From: Chimonanthus salicifolius
Lineage: Eukaryota > Streptophyta > Magnoliopsida > Laurales > Calycanthaceae
DNA length: 64,000 bases
NCBI GenBank assembly: GCA_013350335.1
Contig: CM023532.1
Span: 96,878,786-96,942,785 of the forward strand
Direction: 5' to 3'
In this document: positions 31,933 through 41,970 of the stretch, piece after piece
Layout: every line of letters begins with the position of its first letter
How positions within the stretch are numbered: the first letter of the stretch is position 1
The notes under the pieces: generated by a model
The model's database searches: none
Seen by the model: the letters and a program-made list of their open reading frames with translations, nothing else
Told to the model about the DNA's origin: nothing
Translations under genes and position numbers: made by a program

Positions 31933-33069
31933 ATGGCAAGTAGCTCTTCCCCGTTCATGAAGAAAAAAAGGCAAGAGAAATTGGCAGATCAAGTAGAAAG
32001 CCAAAAGGGTTTTACTCTAACAAAAGACCCAAGTCAATTAGAATTATATCTTTACACTGGTAACAGAATTCTTGTTACTTCAGATTGTCTTATGGAAGAA
32101 AGATCTGTTGAAGATAATGCTTATTTTCTCTTTGGCAAGGGGCTTCATTATTATTCCCCTAATAAAAGGAAAATCAGAAATTGGTATCTCAATATTTTAA
32201 ATCATACGAAAAGTGTCCTCATCTTCCACAATAAGAATGCAAATGGTATCATCACTTACTCAAAGTTCACTATTCTCAAAATCCTTACTGAGGAAGATTG
32301 GGATGGTCCCTTATACATGACAAAATCAGTCCAACTATACAATTCGACTGAGTTCTTTAATTATTGGGATTATATTGATGCCTGGAAAATTTTTTTGATG
32401 TGGAAAAATACCAGTATAGTCATTCCTGGTTCATCAGATTTAAAGAAGAAAGTCCTAATGTCATGCCTATCCACCGCGGTGTTCCTTCATGGTTTCTCTT
32501 TACTTGGTGGTCATATTTTGGTGCTTCTCAGAAAACCCTTCCTGATAATTTTCGTTATTTATTTATAAAGTTCTGTGAAGTACAAGAAAAGGCTCCTTGT
32601 GAAGCATTTAATGTTCTTCGCTTCTTTGCAAAGTTCCATATTCCATACATTTTCCAGTGGAAGTTTGAAGTAAAAAAGAACTTTTTCAATCTTCCATCTT
32701 TGTACCAGACTTTTTACCAAAAGTGGTGGCCTAAGATTGAAAATGATACTTATGAGAGAATTCTGAATCAAATCTCTCCTCCTATTAAAGAAGAAATTCC
32801 TCTTCCTGAAGAAAAACTTTTTGAGAATGAAATGGTCATGGCTGATCTCTTGGCCAAAAAGATTGCCAAAGAAATTGCTCGAGAAAAATCTCCTGAGCCA
32901 ATGGACATGTCTGTTGACTCCGTCAATTTTGAAGAAAAGATTAAACAAATTTTAGAAGAATATCTCCCAAAGAAAAAAGTTAGTGATCATGATTGGGATA
33001 GTAATCATGATCCAGAAGAAAATCTTAATGATGAAGTTGTGCCCCTTGAAGATCTCCATCCTCGGTGGG
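31933..33069 (+). pseudogene. EPRV ORF2 (lineage A), C-terminus replaced by minisatellite
   Basis: ATG 31933 lies 4 nt after the ORF1 TGA. The frame is open to about 32400, where a shift moves coding to the next frame, which then stays open to the end. It carries ELYLYTGNRILVTSDCL, EEDWDGPLYMTKSVQLYN, FTWWSYFGASQK, KFHIPYIFQWKFEV and PMDMSVDS. At LHPRW the viral sequence stops at about 33069 and the 9-bp minisatellite begins, removing about 65 codons. No known domain is recognised; hydrophobic and Trp-rich in the middle, acidic and Lys-rich at the end. Confidence 0.8.
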
Positions 33070-34757
33070 TCCAGTTTGCCCTGTTCGTCCAACTTGACTA
33101 GTTTTTCCAGTTTGTCCACTTTGTCCTATTTGTCCAGTTTGACAAATTTGTCCACTATTTCCAATTCGTTCAATTTGTCCAGTTTGACCTGTTCGTCCAC
33201 TTTTTCTAATTTGTCTACTTTGTTTAGTTTGTCCAAGTTTGTATATTTTGTCCTGTGTGTCCAGTTTATCTAATTTGTCCAGTTCGTCCTGCTTGTCCAG
33301 TTCATCCAATTCGTCCCACTCGTCCAGTTTGTCCAGTTAGTCCACTTTATCCACTTTTTCCAGTTTGTCAATTTTCTATAATTCGTCAACTTTGTCATGT
33401 TTGTCCAGTTTTTCCAATTCGTCGAGTTTGTCCACTTTATCCAGTTCGTCCAGTTTGTCCACTTTGTTCAGTTTGTCCAGTTTCTCTAGTTTGTCAAAAT
33501 TTTCTTGATGGTTATGTTGGTCCAATTTGTCCAGTTTGGCCAGTTTTATCTATTTTGTCCAATTCGTCTAGTTTGTCCAGGTTGTCAAGTTTATCTACTT
33601 TGTCAAGTTAGTCGAATTTAACTAATTTGTGCACTTTTTACAGTAAGTCCAATTTGTTCAGTTTATGCAGTTTGTCTTGTTTGTTAACTTCTTTTACTTT
33701 ACCCAATTTGTCCACTATGTCCAGTTTGGCCAATTCTTACAGTTTCTCCACATTGTCCTGTTCATCCAGTTTAACTAGTATTTCCAGTTTAGCAAGTTTG
33801 TTCAGTTTATCCAGTTTGTCCTTTTCGTCCAGATTGTGTAGTTTTTCCATTTTGTCCACTTTGTATAGTTCGTCATCTTTGTCCTATTTTTCCAGTTTGA
33901 CAAATTTGTCCACTTTTTCCAATTCGTTCAGTTTGTCCACTTCGACCTGTACGTCCAGCTTGTCTATTTTGTACAGTTTGTCCACTTTGTCCTGTTTGTC
34001 CACATTGACAAATTTGACCACTTTTTCCAATTCGTTCAGTTGGCCAACTTCGTCCAATTCGTACAGTTTGTCCACTTTTCTTCTTCGTACAGTTTAACTA
34101 GTTTTTCCAGTTTGTCCACTTTGTTCAGTCGGGCCAGTTTGTCCTGTTCGTCTAGTTTGAGTAGTTTTCCACTTTGTTCAATTGGTCCAATTTGTCCTGT
34201 TCGTCCAACTTAACTAGTATTTCCAGTTTAGAAACTTTGTTCAGTTGGTCCAGTTTGTCCTGTTCATACAGAATGAGTAGTTTTTCCATTTTGTCCACTT
34301 TGTATAGTTCGTCAACTTTATCCCATCTGTCCACTTTCACAAATTTGTCCACTTTTTCCAATTCATTCAGTTTGTCAACTTTGTCTTGTTCGTCCTATTT
34401 GTCCAGTTTGTCCAGTTTGTCCAGTTTATCTAATTTGTCCACTCTAGTTTGTCCACTTTGTTAGTTAGTCCAGTTTGCCCTGTTCGTCCAACTTGACTAG
34501 TTTTTCCAGTTTGTCCACTTTGTCCTATTTGTCCAGTTTGACAAATTTGTCCACTATCTCCAATTCATTCAATTTGTCCAGTTTGACATGTTCGTCCACT
34601 TTTTCCAATTAGTCTACTTTGTTCAGTTTGTTCAAGTTTGTATATTTTGTCGTGTGTGTCCAGTTTATCTAATTTGTACAGTTTGTCCAATTCGTCCTAC
34701 TCGTCCAATTTGTCCAGTTAGTCCACTTTATTTACTTTTTCCAATTTGTCAATTTTC
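33070..34757. repeat. 9-bp TTTGTCCAN minisatellite, array 3 (1.7 kb)
   Basis: Same family as arrays 1, 2 and 4, with ORF2 of the plus copy on the left and ORF2 of the minus copy on the right. A stretch of about 250 bp at 33082-33350 is repeated at 34481-34755 (both contain CCTGTTCGTCCAACTTGACTAG-type starts), so a higher-order unit exists. The ACTAGTATTTCCAGTTTAG marker is at about 33774 and 34212. Frames through it are Cys-Pro-Val, Ser-Leu or Asp-Lys-Leu rich and are not called genes. Confidence 0.9.
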
Positions 34758-35021
34758 CGGGCATCAATATAATCCCAATAATTAAAGAACTCAGTCGAAT
34801 TGTATAATTGGACTGATTTTGTCGTGTACAAGGGACCATCCCAATCTTCCACATTAAGGATTTTGAGAATAGTGAACTTTGAGTAGATGATAATATCATT
34901 TGCATTCTTATTTTGGAAGATGGGGACACTTTTCGTATGATGTAAAATATTGGCTTTCATCTTGATCTGCCAATTTCTCTTGCCCTTTTTTCTGCATGAA
35001 CGAGGAAAAGCTACTTGCCAT
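34758..35021 (-). pseudogene. EPRV ORF2 N-terminal fragment with internal deletion
   Basis: Minus strand: ATG at 35021 (MASSFSSFMQKKGQEKLADQ), then a deletion of about 190 bp relative to 4965-5155 fuses residue about 25 to the ILHHTKSVPIFQNKNAND block. The fragment ends at YIDAR where the minisatellite begins. It is the far end of the right arm of the large inverted repeat (partner 4895-5345). Confidence 0.75.
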
Positions 35022-36345
35022 TTTGTCGTCCCTGAAGAAATTCTCTAGTAAGAAAGTCAGGGAGAGAGTTAGAATTTTCATTTATAAATTCAATTTTAAA
35101 TTCAAAAACTGATAAAATGGCTTGCCATCTAGCAAATATTTGCTTAGAGACAAGATTTTTGACATCTTTTTCTAGAATTTCTTTTGCTGCCTTAGCATCA
35201 ACTATGATCAGAAATTATTTGTTTAATAAGTCATGTTGGAATTTCGTCACACAAATAATTATGGCAAGAACTTCTTTTTTGATGGTTGAATATTTCTTTT
35301 ATGCTTTATTCCATAATCCAGAATTAAATCTTATTAATTCTTCTTTTGAGTCTTTTTGTTGTAAGAGAATTCCACCATATCCGACATCAGAGGCATCAGT
35401 TTGAACTATTTTAAAAGCTTCTGGGTCAGATAAACATCTAGAAGGAAGATTTTTAACTCTTTATTTAATCTTTTTTACTGCATTGTGTGGTGGATAGTCC
35501 ACTCCTTAGGATTTTTCTTTAACCTTTCCTGGAGAAGTTTTCTATCTTTGGCCAAATCTTGATAGAAAAATCCAACATAATTTAGATATCCAAGAAATCT
35601 TTGTAGCATATTTTTATCCTTAATTTCATCTGGAAATTTATCAACAAATTGAATAACTCTATTAGTTGGAGTTATTTTTCTATCTTGGATCTCAAATCCT
35701 AAGGACCTGATTTTAAGCTGAAAGAGATTCATTTTTCTTTTAGATAAAGTCAATCCATTTTCTTTTATGACTCTTTTAAAAATACCCAAATGTTTCCAAT
35801 GTTATATCACAAATTCTGAGAAGATAAGAATATCATCAATGTAAACAAAGGCAAACTGGGTGTAAGGCGAGAAGATATTATTCATAATATTCTGAAATTC
35901 AGATGGAGCATTTTTTATTCCAAAAGTCATAACATTCCATTCATAATGCCCCATTAGAACAGTGAATGCAGTTTTATATCTATCTTCTTCTTTTATCTAG
36001 ATCTGCCAAAATCCTGATTTTAAATCAAATTTTGAGAATATTTTGGCATTGTTTAATCTGTTTAGCAAATCCTGAGTATTAGGATACCTAATAGATTGAA
36101 GAACTTTGTTTAATGGTTTATAATTGATTACCAATCTTGGAACTCCTCTTTCGATTTCAGCGGCCTTTTCAACATAAAATGCCGTACAGCTAAAAAGGGA
36201 TTTGCTTTTTCTAATTATTCATTTCTTCAGAAGATCATTGATTTCTTTTTTGCAAAGCTTTAAATGAGGAGCATCCATTTGGGATAGACGAGCTTTAGTA
36301 AGAATATCTTTTTCATTAAAATCTTTTGCATATGGTAATCCTACT
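35022..36345 (-). pseudogene. EPRV reverse transcriptase-RNase H fragment (right arm)
   Basis: Inverted partner of 3573-4890. RNase H (TDASDVGYGG) lies at about 35340-35410 and the polymerase YIDD motif at 35832-35843 on the minus strand, with an open RT piece at 35475-35789. It has some of the same small deletions as the left arm. It ends at 36345 in the head-to-head junction with plus-strand RNase H, the same breakpoint as at 3572. Confidence 0.83.
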
Positions 36346-36824
36346 ATGTGTCTATCCATCACACCAATGCAGTAAAAAAGATTAAAGAAAGAGTTAAAAA
36401 TCTTCCTCGTAGATGTCTATCTAACTCAGAAGCTTTTAAAATAGTTCAAACTGATGCTTCTGATATTGGATATGGTGGAATTCTCTTACAACAAAAAGAC
36501 TCAAAAGAAGAATTAATAAGATTTAATTCTGGATTATGGAATAAAGCACAAAAGAAATATTCAACCATCAAAAAGGAAGTTCTTGCCATAGTTATTTGTG
36601 TGACGAAATTCCAACATGAATTATTAAACAAAGAATTTCTCATCAGAGTGGATGCTAAAGCAGTAAAAGAAATTCTAGAAAAAGATGTCAAAAATCTTGT
36701 CTCTAAGCAAATATTTGCTAGATGGCAAACCATTCTATCAGTTTTTGAATTTAAAATTGAATTTATTAATGGAAATTTTAACTCTCTCCCTAACTTTCTT
36801 ACTAGAGAATTTCTTCAGGGATGA
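36346..36824 (+). pseudogene. EPRV RNase H domain, intact fragment
   Basis: A 158-codon open frame covering the end of ORF1: TDASDIGYGGILLQQ with its catalytic Asp, ELIRFNSGLWNKAQ and a closing REFLQG, stop TGA 36822-36824. It has no RT attached: 5' of it lies inverted RT. The RNase H fold normally degrades the RNA strand during reverse transcription. It precedes ORF2 by 4 nt and is the inverted partner of 3104-3572. Confidence 0.85.
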
Positions 36825-36828
36825 CAAA

Positions 36829-38158
36829 ATGGCAAGTAGCTCTTCCCCGTTCATGAAGAAAAAAAGGCAAGAGAAATTGGTAGATCAAATAGAAAGCCAA
36901 AAGGGTTTTACTCCAACAAAAGACCCAAGTCAATCAGAATTATATCTTTACACTGGTAACAGAATTCTTGTTACTTCAGATTGTCTTATGGAAGAAAGAT
37001 CTGTTGAAGATAATGTTTATTTTCTCTTTGGTAAGGGGCTTCATTATTATTCCCTTAATAAAAGGAAAATCAGAGATTGGTATCTCAATATTTTACATCA
37101 GACGAAAAGTGTCCTCATCTTCCACAATAAGAATGCAAATGGTATCATCACTTACTCAAAGTTCACTATTCTCGAAATCCTTACTAAGGAAGATTGGGAT
37201 GGTCCCTTATACATGACAAAATCAGTCCAATTATACAATTTGACTGAGTTCTTTAATTATTGGGATTATATTGATGCCTGGAAACTTGCTTTGATGTGGC
37301 AAAATCGCCAGTATAATCATTCCTGGTTCATCAGATTTAAAGAAGAGAGCCCTGATGTCACTCCTATTCATCGTAATTTCCCATCCTGGTTTCTCTTCAC
37401 TTGGTGGTCATATTTTGGTGCTTCTCGGAAAATACTTCCTGATAATTTTCGTTATTTGTTTATTAAAGTTCTCTCAAATTGAAGAAAAGGTTCCATGTGA
37501 AGCCATCAATATGCTTCGCTTCTTTGCTAAATTTCATATCCCTTATATTTTCCAATGGAAGTTTGAAGTAAAAAAGGACTTATATGGTTTACCATCTCTT
37601 TATCAGACTTTTTACCAAAAGTGGTGGCCTAAGATTGAAAATGATACTTATGAGAGAATTCTGAATCAAATCTCTCCTCCTGTTGAAGAAGAAATTCCTC
37701 TTCCTGAAGAAAAGCCTTTTGAGAATGAAATGGTCATGGCTGATCTCTTGGCCAAAAAGATTGCCAAAGAAATTACTCGAGAAAAATCTCCTGAGCTAAT
37801 GGACATGTCTGTTGACTCCGTCAATTTTGAAGAAAAGAAACAAATTTTAGAAGAGTATCTCCCAAAGAAAAAAGTTGGTGATCATGATTGGGATAGTAAT
37901 CATGATCCAGAAGAAAATCTTGGTGATGAAGTTGTGCCCCTTAAAGATCTCCATCCTCGATGGGACCCTGACTCTCATGTTAATCCCGATGGCTCAGTTA
38001 CAGATTATCTTCGTGGTGGAAATTTTTGGTATTCTTCAGCAAAAGACAAAGGAAAAGAAAAAGATGCCGAAAAGGAATCTCGGTTAGCTGAATTATTTTG
38101 TAAAAATTCTGCTAAAGCAAAAGAATTAATGAAAAAGAAGCTTTCAAATTTGAGATGA
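36829..38158 (+). pseudogene. EPRV ORF2, nearly full length (one frameshift)
   Basis: The best view of ORF2: ATG 36829, stop TGA at about 38156, about 440 codons. A single extra base near 37470-37480 (in the FIK.SQIEEK region) divides it into 36829-37482 and a second frame to 38158. Order of visible blocks: basic N-terminus, ELYLYTGNRILVTSDCL, DWDGPLYMTKSVQLYN, WFIRFKEESPDV, FTWWSYFGAS, KFHIPYIFQWKFEV, FYQKWWPKIENDTYERIL, an acidic Glu/Pro part, PDSHVNPDGSVTDYLRGG, and a Lys-rich end. Its function is unknown; florendoviruses have a second ORF with no assigned role. Confidence 0.82.
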
Positions 38159-38306
38159 TTATAGATCCTGCTGTTGTTTAACTTCTGTGCCTCGTTTATG
38201 TTCTTAAGAGTGTGGTCGCGTTGTAAGTCCCGCTTCAGGCCGAGATCAGGCATCAAGGGCTGTAAATCGTTGACAGAACTCTTCTTGTTTCTTACGAGCT
38301 ACAAAG
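38159..38306 (+). other. EPRV structured leader between ORF2 and MP
   Basis: The plus-orientation copy of the conserved leader just before an MP ATG at 38307. Shared blocks with 58320-58440 are AAGAGTGTG, AAGTCCC.CTTCAGGC, GTAAATC.TTGAC and CTCTTCTTGT. Here ORF2 is followed directly by leader and MP, without promoter or small ORFs. Confidence 0.6.
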
Positions 38307-39440
38307 ATGGAAAATTCTAAGGGAAAAACAATTTTTTTTAAGAATTGGTTTAAATCATTTCAGTATCCTTTTAATAGATCTAATTCGTCTTTTTCATCTT
38401 ACCAGTCTGCTTTAACTAGTTTTACCCGTAATAGCTTAGAAAAAGAAAATTCAGAAAAAACAAAAAATTCAGAAGAAATGATATATGAAAATTTTGACCA
38501 AGCAATATCCAACTGGAAGTTGCTAGCCTTGCCTGTAACAGAAATATATAGTAATGGCACATTTGAAGAACAAAATGATTACCACATAAAAACTGTTGAA
38601 AAAACTGTTTCTCTCTCTGGAGGAAAACAGACAATTAAAGTTCTTGATAAAAGAATTATTGAACAAATCAGAACCAAATACAACTACCTGCACATAGGAT
38701 TAATTCAGGTATGAATCAAACCACTGTTTCGATTAGGATTAAATGTTTCAGTGTGTGCTTATGTGCGAGATCAGAGACATGATGAGTTTGATGATTCTCT
38801 TTATGCTATGATCGAATCAAGTCTCTGTCATGGACCTGTTTATTTTAACTGCTTTTCTAATATCACAATTGATGCTCATGATGATGATGTTCTCGAATGT
38901 GCAACCATTGGATTTCAAAGTAAATGATTAAAGATGAGTCCAAGAAGTAAGCCTTTTGCTATAGTTTATCGTGTGTTCTACAAATCTATGATCTCTGTCT
39001 TTCCCATGATAGCCTATAGAGATAAGGTTGATAAAGAAAAAACTACAGTTCTCATGGAAACAAACTTTAACAATAATGTGTTTATTCCAAAAGTCATCAG
39101 TTGGGAAGAAGTTATTCTCCTAGGAAATTGGTAAATAGAAGATGTCACCCCAAGAGTAAATGAAATAACAGATGATTTACAGAGTATAGTCAAATTACCA
39201 AATGGAAATGTTGAAATCAATTTTAGGAGAAAAATGGAAAAAGCTAGGAGAAGTTTTGCTGGTTGTACGGAAGGAAGAAAAAGTTTTAAATTAGAAGAAA
39301 TAGATGATGACCAAAGGAGTAGTGAAAAGGAAGAAATGGATCAAAAGGTTTTTAGAAACAAAGAAAGTGGAATCGAACACCCTGTGTATAAAAGAACTTC
39401 ATCACAAAAAACCTATAATCCTAGTGAGAGTATTTTCTCC
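38307..39440 (+). pseudogene. EPRV movement protein with proper start (right arm), three stops
   Basis: ATG 38307 (MENSKGKTIFFKNWFKSF) and the full 30K core. Stops: TGA at about 38712 (just before GIKPLF), TGA at about 38925, TAA at about 39132, then an open linker frame 39234-39452. It is the inverted partner of 506-1635. The left arm has a base insertion instead of the first stop, so the arms have diverged since duplication. Confidence 0.85.
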
Positions 39441-39812
39441 AAGGAGCCATAAGAATGATTAGCATTCAAAAACCAGAAGAAATACCTGTTAAAAAATTTG
39501 AAATTGATAAACCATATCTTAGAGAAAATTTGAAAAATCATCGTTTAAAAGATTGGTTCTTTAAAAGGTTTAACAGAGAAGAAAAAGATAAAATGAGAGA
39601 ATTATGGTATTTCCAAATCAACTTCTTTTCCTTCAGTGTCTTTCCAAGTTCTTGTTGTTTTTCCTATAACTCTTATTTGTTCTGGGCTTTGAGTTTCTTT
39701 TTCTTTGATTTTCCCTTTTTTAAAATATTCTATGAACCAGTCAAAGAAAGGTATATTTCTTTGTTCTTCCTCCATTTGGAAATACCATAATTCTCTCATT
39801 TTATCTTTTTCT
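39441..39812 (+). pseudogene. EPRV capsid N-terminus, inverted junction (right arm)
   Basis: 39441-39620 is plus-strand linker and capsid N-terminus (IQKPEEIPVKKFEIDKPYL); at about 39620 it flips, and 39621-39812 is the same region on the minus strand (MRELWYFQMEEEQRN). The breakpoint is base-for-base that of the left arm at 333-334. An apparent 111-codon frame crossing it is a chimera. Confidence 0.75.
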
Positions 39813-39957
39813 TGCTCTACCTAATGTACCTTAGCAAAAATTTGTTTGGAGTCTTGTGTTGGTAGCTAACCTTTTTCCTGTTTCATTTGGTTAGAGGTCC
39901 TCTCATGGTCGGATGAGAGTGTGCTCTTTAGTGTAAGCTCTATCTAAATAAGGAGCT
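39813..39957 (+). promoter_or_regulatory. EPRV promoter (lineage A)
   Basis: A 7-bp palindrome CTCTCAT-GGTCGG-ATGAGAG at 39900-39919 lies upstream of a TATA-like TATCTAAATAAGG at 39941-39953; the B copy has TATATAA at the matching place. Sequence after it (39958-40140) resembles the viral leader rather than the expected transcript start, so it is probably inactive. Confidence 0.65.
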
Positions 39958-40259
39958 AGTGTTTCCATTTGTGATAATCGATCAAAAATAAAAAAAAATA
40001 AAAAAAAGGGATTTAGATGAATTAAATCTATTATCCAGGATCTGAAGCTTTTTAGCCAAGTTGATCTATCCAATTCTCTTTAGAGTTTTTATTTTCCTTC
40101 TTATTCTCCACTTCTGTGCCTCGTTTATCTTCTTTGAAGGAAAATAAGTTGATAAATCTCACCCACCTTGGAAGAAACTTGATATTTCTGTTCCTAATAC
40201 AGAAATCAAGAATTATGTCATGCCTGTAAAAAAATGCATCTATTTATGAATAAATTTAT

Positions 40260-40262
<3 letters not shown>
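39958..40262 (+). other. EPRV leader and capsid scraps
   Basis: 39958-40005 includes an A-rich run. 40010-40135 matches the end of the small-ORF/leader region (AATTAAATCTATTAT..GGATCTGAAG; compare 58220-58300). 40141-40250 is a capsid scrap (CCACCTTGGAAGAAACTTGA; compare 27640-27730). No gene is present. Confidence 0.6.

Positions 40263-40293
<31 letters not shown>
40263..40293. repeat. (AT)n microsatellite at an EPRV edge
   Basis: About 15 AT units directly before viral leader sequence. Florendovirus insertions have been reported at TA dinucleotide repeats; here the tract sits exactly at a viral junction. Confidence 0.9.
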
Positions 40294-40296
<3 letters not shown>

Positions 40297-40442
40297 CAGA
40301 GTCTAAGTGTGAGTGTGAGTTTGAAGTTTGAGTGTGCTAAAGTTTTGAAGTCTTGTACAATCTTCTGTAAGTAATTAAGTTTTTATAAGTTTAATATTAC
40401 ATGCTAGTTATTATCTAATTATGTTGTTTCTTTTGCTAGAAT
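40294..40442 (+). other. EPRV transcript leader (lineage A)
   Basis: Resembles 57400-57553: CCAGAGTC, CTTGTA.A, GTAAGTAAT, AAGTTTTTATAAG and AATTATGTTGT blocks in the same order, ending just before the small-ORF ATG. The promoter that should precede it is replaced by the AT tract. Confidence 0.6.
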
Positions 40443-40625
40443 ATGTCTATTCATCTTGCTCTGCTTAGGAGGTACTATGATGATGTTCGAATATTAAGAT
40501 AAATTGAATTCTTGTTAGACAATATAAGAAGACATTTGCAAACCTGCACCCACAGAAATAATCCTCGCCATCATGAATTTGAAAGAAGAAGGATTGTTTT
40601 AATGAGTTCTTATGCTGTCTTCCAA
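40443..40625 (+). pseudogene. EPRV small leader ORF (lineage A)
   Basis: ATG 40443 opens a frame related to the lineage-B small ORF at 57554: MSIHLALLRRYYDDVRIL, then, after TAA 40500-40502, RRHLQTCTH, then RRIVLMSSYAVFQL. Similarity is at protein level with scattered base changes, which argues that the product was once selected. After about codon 60 the sequence is joined to inverted protease/capsid DNA. Its function is unknown. Confidence 0.6.
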
Positions 40626-41430
40626 CTAGATAAATTTGGTATTAACAATCTTCTCAAAGTTTTTTATTTTTATTTTTACCTGAACTCTCCACTGTTGGTA
40701 AATACATTTTGTAGGAATTAGACCAGTAGAGATTTTGCTAATTTCTCCTTTAATTCTTTGGACAAATTTTTCTTCATCGTATTTTTCAATAGCACCATCA
40801 TTTTCTAACCAAGTTAACCTTTCATCCAGCTCATTTTGTTTTTTGGTTAACTCTAATCTTAATTCACGGAGTTCTCTCTTTTGATCATTTAATTCTCTTT
40901 GTAAATCTGAGAGAGTTAAGGGTTTATTTTTAGTATGAAATTTTTCTGCTCTATTCATAAGGTTAATCATTGAATAGGTTGATGTGTGAAATGTTTCTTT
41001 CTCTTTTATCCTTTTTGGAAAATATGGTGCTTTATCACCATTTTCATTTTCTTCAAAGGAAATTTTTGGTTGTGAACTTTCTCCTTCTTCTCCTCCCCCC
41101 ATTTTTGAATTTTGATTTAAAAATTGAATTTTTTTCTCTGGATCGGGTATGTTATCAACCATTTCTAGAAGTAATTTTTGAGAGGCAGTGAGGACACGAA
41201 TATGGATACCAAGATCTTCATCAGATGGTATCGACCATTCTCCGTCAGATTCTTCATTATCTGAATGACATGTACATGATTGGAATTGTTTGATGAGCTG
41301 AACTTAAGGACTATTTTCTTCAATGTCAGTTGATGAATCAGATTCATATTCTTCTTCTTCTTCTGAAGAACTTGAATCAGATTGCTCTTTTTTAGTATTT
41401 TCCTCATCATTTTTGGTATTGATTTTTCTA
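40626..41430 (-). pseudogene. EPRV capsid C-terminus to protease start (lineage A, inverted)
   Basis: The minus frame 41162-40626 carries the capsid-protease linker (SDLQRELNDQKRELREL, then TKCIYQQWRVQV) and stops being viral inside the protease before its catalytic Asp. 41430-41165 carries the acidic capsid tail in another frame. It is joined at about 41430 to plus-strand MP through a short CTAAATATCC region and at 40625 to the small ORF. Confidence 0.78.
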
Positions 41431-41970
41431 AATATCCAACTGGAAGTTGGAAGCCTTGCATTTGAAGAACAAAATGATTACCACATAAAAACTGTTTCTC
41501 TCTCTGGAGGAAAACAAACAATTAAAGTTCTTGATAAAAGAATTATTGAACAAATCAGAACCAAATACAACTACCTGCACATAGGATTAATTCAAGTAGG
41601 AATCAAACCACTGTTTCGATTAGGATTAAATGTTTAAGTGTGTGTTTATGTGCGAGATCAGAGACATGATGAGTTTGATCATTCTCTTTATGCTATGATC
41701 GAATCAAGTCTCTGTCATGGACCTGTTTATTTCAACTGCTTTCCTAATATCACAATTGATGCTCATGATGATGATGTTCTCGAATGTGCAACCATTGGAT
41801 TTCAAAGTAAATGATTAAAGATGAGTCGAAGAAGTAAACCTTTTGCTATAGTTTATCGTGTGTTCTACAAATCTATGATCTCCGTCTTTCCCATGATAGC
41901 CTATAGAGATAAGGTTGATAAAGAAAAAACTACAATTCTCATGGAAACAAACTTTAACAATAATGTGTTT
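41431..41970 (+). pseudogene. EPRV movement protein, middle part
   Basis: Plus-strand MP core with GIKPLFRLGLNV, then a TAA at about 41635 and a TGA at about 41812, ending at FNNNVF where the minisatellite begins; the GTGTTT is shared by both sequences. Small deletions near 41450-41500 remove part of the N-terminal domain. Confidence 0.8.

Noticed and set aside
33255..33611. Cys-Pro-Val repeat frame resembling a metal-binding protein
   Set aside because: A third frame of the minisatellite; the Cys spacing follows the 9-bp unit.
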